Shown here piece after piece: positions 27,924 to 37,265 of a DNA stretch of 59,079 bases. The stretch is from Oscillospiraceae bacterium (GTDB lineage: Bacteria; Bacillota; Clostridia; Oscillospirales; CAG-272), in NCBI GenBank assembly GCA_015065065.1, contig SVQX01000007.1:1-59079 (forward strand), read 5' to 3'. A model generated the notes under the pieces. That model was not told the origin of the DNA, did not search any database, and was given only the letters and a program-made list of their open reading frames with translations. A program made the position numbers and the translations under genes. Each line of letters begins with the position of its first letter. Position 1 is the first letter of the stretch.

Positions 27924-28292
27924 ATGATTCAGCAACAGACATTGATGAAGGTTGCCGATAACACCGGCGCTAAAGAGCTGATGTGCATTCGCGTTCTGGG
28001 CGGAACAGGCCGCAGATACGCAAACATTGGCGACGTCGTTGTGTGCGCTGTAAAGAAGGCAGCACCCGGCGGTGTCGTAAAGAAGGGTGACGTTGTAAAG
28101 GCCGTTGTCGTAAGAAGTGTACACGGCGTTCACCGTCCCGACGGTTCGTATATCAAGTTCGACGAGAACGCAGCCGTAATCATCAGAGAAGACAAAACGC
28201 CCAGAGGCACTCGTATTTTTGGCCCTGTGGCAAGAGAGCTTCGTGAGAAGGATTACCTTAAGATCCTCTCTCTCGCTCCCGAAGTACTGTAA
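27924..28292 (+). CDS. rplN: 50S ribosomal protein L14
   Basis: A 122-residue protein at the subunit interface, beside L19. [19 protein letters not shown] and the [20 protein letters not shown] block are diagnostic. Normal length. First gene of the spc-type segment. Confidence 0.98.
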   Translation: MIQQQTLMKVADNTGAKELMCIRVLGGTGRRYANIGDVVVCAVKKAAPGGVVKKGDVVKAVVVRSVHGVHRPDGSYIKFDENAAVIIREDKTPRGTRIFGPVARELREKDYLKILSLAPEVL

Positions 28293-28306
28293 GGAGGTAT
28301 CGCAGA

Positions 28307-28666
28307 ATGGCAAATCTTCATATTAAAAAGGGCGATACCGTTATCGTACTGTCCGGTGACGATAAGGGCGTCAAGGGCGAGGTTATCGCAGTTTCTCCCG
28401 AGGAGGGAAAAGTAATCGTTAAGGACGTAAACGTAATTCACAAGCACGTAAAGCCTCGCCGTCAGGGCGAAGCGGGCGGCATCGTTGATGCTGAGGGTGC
28501 TATCTATGCGTCCAAGGTCGCTCACTACTGCCCCAAGTGTGAAAAGGGCGTAAGAGTAAAGACCACGAGAACAGTTGAGGAGAATGGTGACAAGACCATC
28601 TCTATCGCTTGCGCAAAGTGCGGCAAGGTTCTCAGAACCGAAACTATCAAGGGAGGTAAGAACTAA
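28307..28666 (+). CDS. rplX: 50S ribosomal protein L24
   Basis: A 119-residue assembly initiator with an N-terminal KOW motif ([15 protein letters not shown]). The C-terminal half carries a CPKC...CAKC zinc-ribbon-like pattern (with a spacer of 20-odd residues), and is some 15 residues longer than the usual 103. Cys pairs in L24 are seen in part of the Firmicutes. It abuts rplE (overlap of one base). Confidence 0.97.
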   Translation: MANLHIKKGDTVIVLSGDDKGVKGEVIAVSPEEGKVIVKDVNVIHKHVKPRRQGEAGGIVDAEGAIYASKVAHYCPKCEKGVRVKTTRTVEENGDKTISIACAKCGKVLRTETIKGGKN

Positions 28667-29208
28667 TGGCAAGACTTAGAGATATGTACAAGTCAGAGGT
28701 TGCTCCTGCCCTGATGAAGAAGTTCGAATACAAGAGCGTAATGCAGATCCCCAAGCTGGACAAGATCGTTATCAACGTTGGCACGGGTGATGCAAAGGAT
28801 AACTCCAAGGTTATCGACTCTGTAATCGCAGAGATCTCCGCTATCTCCGGACAGAAGGCAGTTCCCACTTACGCTCGTAAGTCGGTAGCAAACTTCAAGC
28901 TCCGTGAGGGCATGAAGATCGGCGTTAAGGTCACTCTCCGCGGCGATAAAATGTACGAGTTCGTAGACAGACTCTACAACTTCGCACTCCCCCGCGTGCG
29001 TGACTTCAAGGGTATCAACCCCAACGCATTTGACGGTCGCGGAAACTACTCCCTCGGCCTCAAAGAGCAGCTTCTTTTCCCCGAAATCGAGTACGATAAG
29101 GTAGAGAAGATCCGCGGTATGGATATCTGCTTCGTAACGACTGCAAACACCGACGAGGAAGCTCGCGAGCTTCTCCGCCTGATGGGCGCACCGTTCGCAA
29201 AAAACTGA
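28666..29208 (+). CDS. rplE: 50S ribosomal protein L5
   Basis: A 180-residue 5S rRNA-binding protein of the central protuberance. Seen: [35 protein letters not shown], and the end [15 protein letters not shown]. Normal length. The start overlaps the rplX stop by one base. Confidence 0.98.
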   Translation: MARLRDMYKSEVAPALMKKFEYKSVMQIPKLDKIVINVGTGDAKDNSKVIDSVIAEISAISGQKAVPTYARKSVANFKLREGMKIGVKVTLRGDKMYEFVDRLYNFALPRVRDFKGINPNAFDGRGNYSLGLKEQLLFPEIEYDKVEKIRGMDICFVTTANTDEEARELLRLMGAPFAKN

Positions 29209-29223
29209 TAGGAGGTAACTGAA

Positions 29224-29409
29224 ATGGCAAAGAAGTCTATGATTAACAAGCAGCAGGCAGAGCCTAAGTTCTCTACCCGCCGTTACAATCGCTGCAAGAT
29301 CTGCGGCCGTCCCCACGCTTACCTCCGTAAGTACGGTATCTGCCGTATCTGCTTCCGTAATCTCGCATATAAGGGCGAGATCCCCGGCGTAAAGAAGTCC
29401 TCTTGGTAA
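29224..29409 (+). CDS. rpsZ: 30S ribosomal protein S14, zinc-binding type Z
   Basis: A 61-residue zinc-binding form of S14 with the CKIC...CRIC ligand pairs (residues about 24-43) and the C-terminal [11 protein letters not shown]. The zinc-type (C+) S14 is the main form in Firmicutes. A 200-base hairpin-rich gap follows. Confidence 0.98.
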   Translation: MAKKSMINKQQAEPKFSTRRYNRCKICGRPHAYLRKYGICRICFRNLAYKGEIPGVKKSSW

Positions 29410-29609
29410 TAAGAGAACCTCACACCGCGGTGTGAAGCAAAACACAATTTCATTTTATAAAATAAGATGAAGATCATCCCGCAAGGATGAACCCCCACCT
29501 ATCGGTAGGAAGTTCTGCGCCCTCGGGCGTTGAACTTAACCCCCGGTATGCCGCCACTCTACATCAGTGGCAGCAAGATAATAATAACTTGCATCAGGAG
29601 GAATTTAAA
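29410..29609 (+). other. Hairpin chain between rpsZ and rpsH
   Basis: 200 bases without a gene but with five small stem-loops in a row: CACACCGCGGTGTG (29421-29434), TCATCC/GGATGA (29474-29490), CCTATCGGTAGG (near 29498-29509), CGCCCTCGGGCG (near 29518-29529) and GCCACT/AGTGGC (29553-29571). AGGAGG for rpsH follows. It looks like an ordered RNA structure. No known family was recognised. Confidence 0.55.
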
Positions 29610-30008
29610 ATGCAAATGTCAGATGTAATTGCCGATATGCTCACAAGAATCAGAAATGCTAACACTGTTAAGCATGCAACTGTTGACATTCCGGCATCCA
29701 ATATGAAGAAGGCCATCGCTCAGATTCTCAGTGACGAAGGCTACATTAAGGGCTTTACCACAATCGATGACGGTAAGCAGGGTATCATTCGCATCACCCT
29801 GAAGTACTTGCCCGGTAAGCAGAAGGTCATTCGTGGAATCAAGCGCGTGTCCAAGCCCGGTCTGCGTATTTACGCAAGCTGTGAGGATATGCCTAAGGTG
29901 ATGAACGGTCTTGGTATTGCGATCGTTTCCACCTCCAAGGGTGTCATGACAGACAAGAAGGCTCGCGCCCTCAATATCGGCGGCGAAGTCCTCGCGTTTG
30001 TATGGTAA
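29610..30008 (+). CDS. rpsH: 30S ribosomal protein S8
   Basis: A 132-residue central-domain protein, translational repressor of the spc operon in E. coli. ATG 29610 is chosen because AGGAGG lies 8 bases upstream and [17 protein letters not shown] is the family start. An in-frame extension to 29487 runs through the hairpin chain and is not credible. The end GGEVLAFVW is typical. Confidence 0.98.
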   Translation: MQMSDVIADMLTRIRNANTVKHATVDIPASNMKKAIAQILSDEGYIKGFTTIDDGKQGIIRITLKYLPGKQKVIRGIKRVSKPGLRIYASCEDMPKVMNGLGIAIVSTSKGVMTDKKARALNIGGEVLAFVW

Positions 30009-30029
30009 TGAAACGGGAGGTATAGAAAG

Positions 30030-30653
30030 ATGTCAAGAATTGGAAGAATGCCTATCACGATTCCTGCAGGCGTAACGGTAGAAATTGCAGAAGGCAACGT
30101 AGTCACAGTAAAAGGAAAGCTCGGAACTCTTACTCAGACCTTCAGCACAAGAATGCAGCTGGTGGTTGAGGGCAACGAGCTGAAGGTTCTGCGTCCCACC
30201 GATGAAAAGGAGGACCGCAGCGTACACGGTCTTACCCGCGCACTTCTTAACGATATGGTAATCGGCGTAAGCGAAGGTTATCAGAAGGTGCTTGCTATCC
30301 TCGGCGTAGGATATAAGGCAGTAAAGCAGGGTAAGAATCTGCTCCTTTACCTTGGTCACTCCCTCATGCCCGTAACCGGCATGCCTCAGGATAAGTTCAT
30401 CATTCCCGAGACCGACGCTATCAAGCTTGAGGTTCCCAGTGATGATGAGATCAAGAAGCAGGGAATTGACAAGATGTGCAGCGAAAAGGTAACTGCAGGT
30501 ATGGTCGTTATCGTAAAGGGTATCGACAAGCAGGCAGTAGGTCAGATGGCAGCGGTTATCCGCGGCAAGAGACCCCCCGAGCCCTACCACGGTAAGGGTG
30601 TTCGCTATATCGACGAGTCCGTCCGCCGCAAGGCCGGAAAGACCGGTAAGTAA
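30030..30653 (+). CDS. rplF: 50S ribosomal protein L6 with internal insertion
   Basis: A 207-residue protein near the GTPase centre. The N-terminal MSRIGRMPITIPAGV and the C-terminal PEPYHGKGVRYIDE plus RRKAGKTGK are diagnostic. The usual length is about 180. About 22-25 extra residues (DDEIKKQGIDKMCSEKVTAG) sit between the LEVPS strand and the VIVKGIDKQAVGQ helix region in domain 2. The frame is intact, so this is a genuine loop insertion. Confidence 0.96.
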   Translation: MSRIGRMPITIPAGVTVEIAEGNVVTVKGKLGTLTQTFSTRMQLVVEGNELKVLRPTDEKEDRSVHGLTRALLNDMVIGVSEGYQKVLAILGVGYKAVKQGKNLLLYLGHSLMPVTGMPQDKFIIPETDAIKLEVPSDDEIKKQGIDKMCSEKVTAGMVVIVKGIDKQAVGQMAAVIRGKRPPEPYHGKGVRYIDESVRRKAGKTGK

Positions 30654-30671
30654 TGAAAGGAGTGGAGCATT

Positions 30672-31031
30672 ATGGTATCGAGAAAAGACAGTAATCTGGC
30701 TCGCCTTAAGAGACACAAGAGAATCAGAAGCAAGATTTCCGGCACGGCGGCTCGTCCGCGTCTGGCAGTATATCGCTCCAATGCGAATATTTCCGCTCAG
30801 ATCATTGACGACGTTGCAGGAAAGACTCTTGTCGCAGCTTCTACCTACGGAGACAGCTTCGAGGGTAACGGCGGCAATAAGGTAGCAGCAAGAGCTATCG
30901 GTAAGCTGATTGCAGAGCGTGCAATCGAAAAGGGAATCACAGAAGTCGTTTTCGACAGAGGCGGCTACGTGTATCACGGACGTGTATCGGAGTTGGCTGA
31001 AGGCGCTCGCGAGGGCGGTCTGAAGTTCTAA
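30672..31031 (+). CDS. rplR: 50S ribosomal protein L18
   Basis: A 119-residue 5S rRNA-binding protein. [20 protein letters not shown] at the N-terminus, [14 protein letters not shown] and the [12 protein letters not shown] ending are diagnostic. Normal length. An 89-base gap with hairpins follows. Confidence 0.98.
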   Translation: MVSRKDSNLARLKRHKRIRSKISGTAARPRLAVYRSNANISAQIIDDVAGKTLVAASTYGDSFEGNGGNKVAARAIGKLIAERAIEKGITEVVFDRGGYVYHGRVSELAEGAREGGLKF

Positions 31032-31120
31032 TTTGCGCAAATTTCAGAGGCGCAAATTATCCGGTTTGTACACTGGCCTTGACGTGAAAAATCAAGGCAT
31101 CATTTCAGGAGGAAACAGAA
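31032..31120 (+). other. Spacer with two hairpins between rplR and rpsE
   Basis: Stem-loops ATTTGCG/CGCAAAT (about 31031-31058) and GCCTTGA/TCAAGGC (about 31077-31100), then CAGGAGG for rpsE. Confidence 0.5.
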
Positions 31121-31624
31121 ATGGCTAACAAATTCAATCCGGGCGAGGTTGAGCTTAAAGAAACGCTCGTCTCCCTGAACCGTGTTTCCAAGACAGTTAA
31201 GGGCGGTCGTATCGCTCGCTTTGCAGCTCTCATGGTTGTAGGCGACGGCGCGGGTCACGTTGGCGTAGGTCTTGGTAAAGCAGCTGAGGTTCCTGAGGCT
31301 ATCCGCAAGGGAATTGAAGACGCAAAGAAAAATATGATCACCGTATCCCTCAAGGGAACCACTATTCCTCACGAGGTAACAGGTGTTTATGGCGCAGGTA
31401 AGGTTATGCTCAAGCCCGCTGCGCTTGGTACCGGTATTATCGCGGGCGGCAAGGTTAGAGCCGTTCTCGAGTGTGCAGGTATTTCCAACATTCGTGCAAA
31501 GTGCCTGCGCTCCGACAACCCCAACAACGTAGTTAAGGCTACGATCGCGGGACTTAAGGAGTTGCGCACCGCAGAGGAAGTTGCGAAGATCCGCGACATT
31601 CCCGTAGAGCAGGTTAAGGCATAA
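31121..31624 (+). CDS. rpsE: 30S ribosomal protein S5
   Basis: A 167-residue accuracy-determining protein. Seen: [37 protein letters not shown] and the C-terminal [17 protein letters not shown]. Normal length, 13 bases before the rpmD start chosen here. Confidence 0.98.
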   Translation: MANKFNPGEVELKETLVSLNRVSKTVKGGRIARFAALMVVGDGAGHVGVGLGKAAEVPEAIRKGIEDAKKNMITVSLKGTTIPHEVTGVYGAGKVMLKPAALGTGIIAGGKVRAVLECAGISNIRAKCLRSDNPNNVVKATIAGLKELRTAEEVAKIRDIPVEQVKA

Positions 31625-31637
31625 GGAGGATATGACG

Positions 31638-31817
31638 ATGAAAAAAGTAACACTTGTAAAGAGTCTTATCGCTACTAAGCCCAACCAGAGAGCAACCGCA
31701 AAGTCCCTTGGTCTGCGCAAGATCGGTGACTTCGCAGTGCTCGCAGACGACGCCGTATTGGCAGGCAAGATCAAGGTTCTTGCTCACCTTGTAGCTGTCG
31801 AAACAGTAAACGACTAA
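31638..31817 (+). CDS. rpmD: 50S ribosomal protein L30
   Basis: A 59-residue protein starting [20 protein letters not shown]. Two in-frame ATGs exist (31632, 31638). The second has AGGAGG at 8 bases, the first only 2 bases away, so the second is preferred. Core [12 protein letters not shown] is typical. 13 bases before rplO. Confidence 0.96.
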   Translation: MKKVTLVKSLIATKPNQRATAKSLGLRKIGDFAVLADDAVLAGKIKVLAHLVAVETVND

Positions 31818-31830
31818 GGAGGACATGACG

Positions 31831-32274
31831 ATGAAACTTAATGAACTCAGACCCGCAGAGGGCTCCGTAACATCCTCCTACCGCAAGGGAAGAGGACCCG
31901 GCTCCGGAAACGGCAAAACTGCAGGAAAAGGCCACAAGGGTCAGAACGCGCGCTCCGGCGGCGGTGTTCGTCCCGGCTTTGAAGGCGGACAGATCCCGCT
32001 TTACAGAAAGCTTCCCAAGAGGGGCTTCAACAACAAGTTTGCAACCAACTATGCGATTGTAAACGTTGACACTCTTGAGCACAAGTTCAACGACGGTGAC
32101 GTTGTAGATCTTGCTGTACTGCTCGAGAGAAAGATCATTCGCAAGCCCTACGCAGGACTTAAGGTTCTCGCAGGCGGCGAGCTTACTAAAAAATTGACTG
32201 TCCGTGCAGCTATTTTCTCGGCTGCGGCAAAGGAGAAGATTACAGCAGCAGGTGGTCAGGCAGAGGAGGTATAA
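31831..32274 (+). CDS. rplO: 50S ribosomal protein L15
   Basis: A 147-residue late-assembly protein. As for rpmD, the second of two close ATGs (31825, 31831) has the better GGAGG spacing and the family start [12 protein letters not shown]. The glycine-rich N-terminus [19 protein letters not shown] and [18 protein letters not shown] are diagnostic. Confidence 0.97.
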   Translation: MKLNELRPAEGSVTSSYRKGRGPGSGNGKTAGKGHKGQNARSGGGVRPGFEGGQIPLYRKLPKRGFNNKFATNYAIVNVDTLEHKFNDGDVVDLAVLLERKIIRKPYAGLKVLAGGELTKKLTVRAAIFSAAAKEKITAAGGQAEEV

Positions 32275-32278
32275 GAGA

Positions 32279-33592
32279 ATGTTTCAAACATTAAAAAATG
32301 CATGGAAGATTCCCGAACTCCGTAAAAAGCTTATTTTCACATTCCTTGTTATCGTGCTGTACCGTATAGGCGCACAGCTGCCCATGCCTTGGTTTGATGC
32401 TTCAAGCACCATGGACCTTCAGGGAACCTCCTTCTATATGCTGGAGCTGTTCTCGGGCGGAGCGCTCAGCCGTGCAAGCCTGTTCGCACTGGGTGTATCT
32501 CCGTACATCACGGCATCCATCGTAATTCAGCTGCTTACCATCGCTATTCCGAAGTTCGAGTCTTGGGCTAAGGAAGGCGAGGCAGGTAAGAAGAAGCTGA
32601 CCATGGTTACCCGTTATGTTACGGTTGGACTCGCACTCGTTACGAGTATCGGTTATACACTGTTTCTCCGTAACAGCAACATGATGACTTACACCAGCAA
32701 GAGTGAAGGATATATCTTTAAGGATATCGTTGTAATCCTTTGCTACTGCGCAGGTGCATCGCTGGTAATGTGGATCGCAGAGAAGATCAATGAGCACGGT
32801 ATCGGTAACGGTATCTCCATCATCCTCTTCGCAAATATTATCTCGGGTATGCCTACTACGGCATACAGCCTCTGGAACTACTGCATCTACGGTGATATTC
32901 ATATCGCCGGCGGAATCGCACTTCTGGTTGGCGTCGTGCTTATCGTTCTGCTGGCTACTCTTGCGGTTATTTGGTTCACCAACTCCGAAAGACGTATTCC
33001 GATCCAGTACGCGAAGCGCGTTGTGGGACGTAAGATGTACGGCGGTCAGTCCACTCATCTGCCCCTCAAGCTTGATATGGCAGGCGTTATGCCCGTAATT
33101 TTCGCAAGCTCTATCGTAGGAATCCTGCCTACTATTGCAGGCTTCATTCCTAACACCGGCTTTGCAAAATTCGTAAATAGCTACCTCGGCCACACAAGCT
33201 TCCCCTATATCGCATTCTACTTCATTCTGGTAATTGCGTTTGCTTACTTCTACATCATGATTTCTTTCAATCCCGTGGAAGTATCCAACAATCTCCGTAA
33301 TAACGGAGGAGCTATCCCCGGCATTCGTCCCGGTAGACCTACCGTTGATTACATTACCAAGATCCTCAGAAGACTTACTCTGATGGGCGCGTTGTTCCTG
33401 TGCATTATCGCAGGAATCCCCATGATCGTTTACGCAGTATGGTATGCAATCGATATGGCAGGCGCGAATGCGATCTCCGGCCTTGCATTCGGAGGAACTT
33501 CCCTCCTTATCGTTGTCGGCGTTGCGCTTGAGACCTTCCGTGAGCTGGAGGCTCAGATGACACTTCGCAACTACAAGGGCTTCCTTGATTGA
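32279..33592 (+). CDS. secY: Protein translocase subunit SecY
   Basis: A 437-residue core channel of the Sec translocon with ten hydrophobic segments. Seen: MFQTLKNAWKIPELRKKLIF at the start, GIGNGISIILFANI, IPIQYAKRVVG, MISFNPVEVSNNLRNNGG, and the C-terminal FRELEAQMTLRNYKGF. ATG 32279 begins 4 bases after the rplO stop. Longer in-frame versions lie inside rplO and are rejected. The GGAGG at the end of rplO serves as ribosome binding site. Confidence 0.98.
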   Translation: MFQTLKNAWKIPELRKKLIFTFLVIVLYRIGAQLPMPWFDASSTMDLQGTSFYMLELFSGGALSRASLFALGVSPYITASIVIQLLTIAIPKFESWAKEGEAGKKKLTMVTRYVTVGLALVTSIGYTLFLRNSNMMTYTSKSEGYIFKDIVVILCYCAGASLVMWIAEKINEHGIGNGISIILFANIISGMPTTAYSLWNYCIYGDIHIAGGIALLVGVVLIVLLATLAVIWFTNSERRIPIQYAKRVVGRKMYGGQSTHLPLKLDMAGVMPVIFASSIVGILPTIAGFIPNTGFAKFVNSYLGHTSFPYIAFYFILVIAFAYFYIMISFNPVEVSNNLRNNGGAIPGIRPGRPTVDYITKILRRLTLMGALFLCIIAGIPMIVYAVWYAIDMAGANAISGLAFGGTSLLIVVGVALETFRELEAQMTLRNYKGFLD

Positions 33593-33676
33593 TAAGAATC
33601 CCCTTGGAGTGGCTCATGATGAACAAAATATCAAGTAAAATGACACCCCCTTCAATCTGATACGGAGGAAAAAAGC

Positions 33677-34315
33677 ATGAAACTTATTTTATTAGGTGCG
33701 CCCGGCGCGGGCAAGGGAACTCAGTCCGCAAACATCTCGGCAAAGTACAACATCCCCGCAATAGCCACAGGAGATATTCTCCGCACGGCTATTAAGGAGG
33801 GTACGGAGCTTGGTAAGTCTGCAAAGAGTTATATCGACGCAGGTAAGCTCGTTCCCGATGAGGTCGTTATAGGCATCATCAACGAAAAGCTTGCAAGCGA
33901 ATCCTGCCGCAACGGCTTCATCCTTGACGGTTTCCCCCGCTCCATTCCTCAGGCAGAGGCGCTGGATGCTATGGGCGTGAAGATGGACGTAGTCCTCAAT
34001 ATTGAGGTTCCCGATGAGAAGATCATTGAGCGTATGAGCGGACGCAGAGTTTGCTCTTGCGGTGCGTCATATCACGTTGCATATCTCCCCCCCAAGAAGG
34101 ATGGCGTATGTGACAAGTGCGGCGCAGAGCTCTACGTAAGAGCCGATGACGCAGAGGCAACGGTCAGAAATCGACTTGAAACCTATCACGCACAGACCGA
34201 GCCGCTGAAGGAATACTACGCGGCAAAGGGAATCCTTGTTACAGTAAACGGTCGCGACGAGGTTGCCGATACTACGGCGGACGTGCTCGCAGCGCTTGAC
34301 AAGGTAGAGTGCTGA
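33677..34315 (+). CDS. adk: Adenylate kinase
   Basis: A 212-residue enzyme interconverting ATP+AMP and 2 ADP. P-loop GAPGAGKGTQ at residues about 7-16, AMP-site DGFPRS, and a LID domain of the zinc type. The first Cys pair is CSC (one residue between) instead of the usual CxxC, while the second is CDKC, so the zinc site may be altered. The start has CGGAGG 8 bases upstream. 84 bases after secY. Confidence 0.98.
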   Translation: MKLILLGAPGAGKGTQSANISAKYNIPAIATGDILRTAIKEGTELGKSAKSYIDAGKLVPDEVVIGIINEKLASESCRNGFILDGFPRSIPQAEALDAMGVKMDVVLNIEVPDEKIIERMSGRRVCSCGASYHVAYLPPKKDGVCDKCGAELYVRADDAEATVRNRLETYHAQTEPLKEYYAAKGILVTVNGRDEVADTTADVLAALDKVEC

Positions 34316-34345
34316 GATAACGCACTTGATTGAGGTATCCTTTAA

Positions 34346-35107
34346 ATGATACAGCTCAAGAATTCTGAACAGATAAAACTGATGAAGGAAGCCGGAAGGA
34401 TCACGGGAGAGGCACTGCTCCTTGCCCGAGATCACGTCCGTGAGGGAATTTCCACGTACGAGCTTGATAAGATAATCCGAGAGCATATCGAGAAGGCAGG
34501 GGCTAAACCCTCCTTCCTCGGATATGCGGGATTTCCCGCAAGCGCGTGCATCAGCATCAACGACGAGGTCATCCACGGTATTCCGTCAAGGACGAGATAC
34601 CTTGAGGAGGGCGATATCGTCAAGATAGACGTGGGAGCCTTCTGGCGCGGATTTCACGGTGACAGCGCGCGCACCATTCCCGTAGGACGGGTGAGCGCGG
34701 AGGCAGAACGCCTCATCAAGGTCACACGCGACTCCTTCTACGCAGGAATCGAACAGCTGAAGGCGGGCAACCGCATAGGTGATGTCGGTTATGCAATCGA
34801 CGGACTTGTCCGCGCAGCGGGCTTTTCCACCGTCAAACGCTATATCGGCCACGGTGTTGGTCGCGAGCTTCATGAATCCCCCGATGTTCCAAATTACGGC
34901 ACGCCCGGACGCGGAACGCGGCTGGCGGTGGGCATGACGCTTGCAATCGAGCCTATGGTCAATATCGGCGGAGAGCTTGTAAAAGAGCTGCCCGACGGCT
35001 GGACGGTAAAGACCGCGGACGGTTCGCTGTCTGCTCATTATGAAAATTCCGTAGCACTCACGAGCGACGGAGTGATCAACCTCACGGGAATAGATCCGGA
35101 ATTCTGA
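34346..35107 (+). CDS. map: Methionine aminopeptidase, type I
   Basis: A 253-residue dimetal enzyme removing the initiator Met. Metal ligands in place: Asp in VKIDVGAFWRG and in HGDSARTIPVG, His in GHGVGRELHESP, Glu in LAIEPMVNIGG, Glu in YENSVALTSDG. His in EVIHGIPS is the usual substrate-site residue. Normal length, 30 bases after adk, in the standard Firmicutes adk-map-infA order. Confidence 0.98.
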   Translation: MIQLKNSEQIKLMKEAGRITGEALLLARDHVREGISTYELDKIIREHIEKAGAKPSFLGYAGFPASACISINDEVIHGIPSRTRYLEEGDIVKIDVGAFWRGFHGDSARTIPVGRVSAEAERLIKVTRDSFYAGIEQLKAGNRIGDVGYAIDGLVRAAGFSTVKRYIGHGVGRELHESPDVPNYGTPGRGTRLAVGMTLAIEPMVNIGGELVKELPDGWTVKTADGSLSAHYENSVALTSDGVINLTGIDPEF

Positions 35108-35161
35108 TCCTTTACCGTGACAGAATTTAAACACAAAGCCTAAATTAAGGAGGAATTCATC

Positions 35162-35380
35162 TTGGCAAAGGATGATGTCATTGAATTTGAAGGCGTGGTA
35201 GAGGAAGCACTTCCCAATGCAGCCTTCAGAGTGCGTCTTCCCAACGGTCACCTGGTGACCGCACACATTTCGGGAAAGCTCCGCATGAATTATATTCGCA
35301 TATTGCCCGGAGATAAGGTAACCGTCGAGGTATCCGTATACGACCTCGAAAAGGGACGCATCACGTGGCGATCCAAATAA
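35162..35380 (+). CDS. infA: Translation initiation factor IF-1
   Basis: A 72-residue S1-fold factor binding the A site during initiation. The start is TTG (35162), supported by AAGGAGG 8 bases upstream and by [11 protein letters not shown] alignment. The rest, [20 protein letters not shown] and [18 protein letters not shown], is conserved. 54 bases after map. Confidence 0.97.
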   Translation: MAKDDVIEFEGVVEEALPNAAFRVRLPNGHLVTAHISGKLRMNYIRILPGDKVTVEVSVYDLEKGRITWRSK

Positions 35381-35420
35381 TCAATTTTCTCAATTAACAA
35401 GAAAGGTATGGTAACACAGC

Positions 35421-35534
35421 ATGAAAGTGAAACCGTCCGTTAAGAAGATCTGCGAAAAGTGTAAGATCATCAAGAGAAAAGGCAAGGTTATGGTTATCTG
35501 CGAAAACCCCAAGCACAAGCAGAGACAGGGTTAA
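35421..35534 (+). CDS. rpmJ: 50S ribosomal protein L36
   Basis: A 37-residue protein, too short for many gene finders. It starts [16 protein letters not shown] and ends [10 protein letters not shown]. Zinc ligands Cys11, Cys14, Cys27 and His32 are present (zinc-type L36). AAAGG is about 13 bases upstream of the ATG, a weak spacing. It sits in the conserved infA-rpmJ-rpsM order. Confidence 0.97.
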   Translation: MKVKPSVKKICEKCKIIKRKGKVMVICENPKHKQRQG

Positions 35535-35645
35535 CCTGAGGCCTTGGATCAAAACTTAACTCGACTGAAAACAGTCTAAGCCCGAAAGGGCAAGAAATAA
35601 CGTGGCAAAGCCACGCTAAAAAAACCACACAGAGAGGTGAAAGAA
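35535..35645 (+). other. Spacer with two hairpins between rpmJ and rpsM
   Basis: Stem-loops GCCCGAAAGGGC (about 35580-35591) and CGTGGCAAAGCCACG (about 35601-35615), then GAGAGGTG for rpsM. Confidence 0.5.
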
Positions 35646-36014
35646 ATGGCTCGTATAGCTGGTGTTGATATTCCGAACAACAAGCGCGTTGAGATCGCTT
35701 TGACCTATATCTACGGAATCGGCCGCAAGAGCGCGAACGACATTCTCGCAGCAACCGGTATCAATCCCGATACCCGTGCAAAGGACCTTACCGAGGATGA
35801 GATCGCAAAGCTCCGTGATGAGATCGAAAAGAGCTACACCGTAGAGGGTGATCTGCGCCGCGAGGTGTCTTTGAACATCAAGAACATGGTAGAGATTAAC
35901 TGCTACCGCGGTATTCGTCACAGAAAGGGACTTCCTGTCAGAGGTCAGCGTACAAAGACCAATGCAAGAACAAGAAAAGGTCCTGCCAAGACGATCGCAA
36001 ACAAGAAGAAATAA
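35646..36014 (+). CDS. rpsM: 30S ribosomal protein S13
   Basis: A 122-residue head protein forming subunit bridges. The ATG at 35646 ([20 protein letters not shown]) is chosen over an in-frame GTG 9 bases earlier, which lies inside the ribosome binding site. The tail [18 protein letters not shown] is typical. Confidence 0.98.
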   Translation: MARIAGVDIPNNKRVEIALTYIYGIGRKSANDILAATGINPDTRAKDLTEDEIAKLRDEIEKSYTVEGDLRREVSLNIKNMVEINCYRGIRHRKGLPVRGQRTKTNARTRKGPAKTIANKKK

Positions 36015-36029
36015 AGGAGTGGCATCAAA

Positions 36030-36428
36030 ATGGCAAAAGTCAATGATAAGAAAGTTGGAAAAAAGCGCCGCGAGAGAAAAAATATTGAAAAAGGCACGGT
36101 GCATATCCAATCTACTTTTAACAACACGATCGTTACCATTACCGACGTAAACGGTAACGCAATTTCGTGGGCATCTGCCGGAGAGCTGGGCTTCAAGGGT
36201 TCTCGTAAGTCCACCCCGTTCGCAGCACAGTCTGCGTCCGAGACAGCTGCCAAGATCGCAGTTGATCACGGTCTTAAGAGCGTAGAAGTATACGTAAAGG
36301 GTCCCGGTGCAGGACGTGAGTCCGCAATCCGTGCGCTTGAAACCGTAGGACTTCAGATCACTCTCATCCGTGACGTAACTCCGATTCCCCACAACGGTTG
36401 CAGACCCCCCAAGCGCAGACGCGTTTAA
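36030..36428 (+). CDS. rpsK: 30S ribosomal protein S11
   Basis: A 132-residue platform protein contacting m[23 protein letters not shown] and PPKRRRV at the end are diagnostic. Normal length, 15 bases after rpsM. Confidence 0.98.
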   Translation: MAKVNDKKVGKKRRERKNIEKGTVHIQSTFNNTIVTITDVNGNAISWASAGELGFKGSRKSTPFAAQSASETAAKIAVDHGLKSVEVYVKGPGAGRESAIRALETVGLQITLIRDVTPIPHNGCRPPKRRRV

Positions 36429-36450
36429 TCCAGAGTAGGAGGAAAAACTA

Positions 36451-37077
36451 ATGGCAAGATATACAGGACCTGCGTGCAAGCTTTGCCGCAGAGAAGGTAA
36501 GAAGCTGTATCTTAAAGGCGAGCGCTGCGTAAGCGGCAAGTGCGCAATCGAGCGCAGAAGCTCCGCCCCCGGACAGCACGGTGCTGATTCCAAGAAGATG
36601 AGAGAGTACGGTATGCAGCTCAGAGAGAAGCAGACCACTAAGAGATACTACGGTGTTCTTGAGAAGCAGTTCAGAAACTACTACGACGAGGCAGCACGCA
36701 AAGAGGGTATGACAGGTGAAAACCTCCTCATCCTCCTTGAGCGCAGACTTGATAACGTAGCATATCGTATGGGTATGGCAGAGTGCCGTCGTGACGCTCG
36801 TCAGCTCGTAAGACACGGTCACTTCACCGTAAACGGCAAGAAGGTAAACATTCCTTCCTTTATCGTTAAGGCGGGTGACGTAGTGGCAGTTAAGGAGAGC
36901 AGCCGCTCTTCCGATAAATTCAAAGGCTTGGCTGAGGCTGAAGGCGGTGCAATCGCTCCGAAGTGGCTTGACGCTGATAAGAAGAACTTCACTGCAAAGG
37001 TAGTTGCACTTCCCGCACGTGAAGATATCGACTTTGATTTCAACGAGCAGCTCATCGTCGAGCTCTATTCCAAGTAA
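36451..37077 (+). CDS. rpsD: 30S ribosomal protein S4
   Basis: A 208-residue 16S-binding initiator protein and alpha-operon repressor in some bacteria. The N-terminus has the zinc-type Cys pattern (CKLCRREG... plus CVSGKC), with [13 protein letters not shown]. The S4 domain has [20 protein letters not shown]. Normal length. A 188-base gap follows before rpoA. Confidence 0.98.
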   Translation: MARYTGPACKLCRREGKKLYLKGERCVSGKCAIERRSSAPGQHGADSKKMREYGMQLREKQTTKRYYGVLEKQFRNYYDEAARKEGMTGENLLILLERRLDNVAYRMGMAECRRDARQLVRHGHFTVNGKKVNIPSFIVKAGDVVAVKESSRSSDKFKGLAEAEGGAIAPKWLDADKKNFTAKVVALPAREDIDFDFNEQLIVELYSK

Positions 37078-37265
37078 TACGCGAAAGTCCCCACGGAATT
37101 TCCACTGTGCTTGGATAGAGCACTCGGCGAAATTGCACGAGGCTGTTCACGCACAGTTGCGACGCGGAAAGGAAAATCTCCGCGGGCGCAGAAATTGGTA
37201 TATGCCTTATATGGCATGGTAAGACTTGCAGTTCCCCAAAATAGTATAAGGAGGGTTTATTTGGA
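37078..37265 (+). other. Leader-like spacer before rpoA
   Basis: 188 bases without a gene. It contains TATGCC-type dyads near 37200-37216 (ATGCCTTATATGGCAT) and other imperfect stems, and ends with AAGGAGGG for rpoA. It could be the S4-binding or alpha-operon regulatory region. That is inference from its position. Confidence 0.45.

Noticed and set aside
29487-29609. N-terminal extension of S8
   Set aside because: In frame but passes through the hairpin chain. The true start at 29610 has an ideal ribosome binding site and matches the family.
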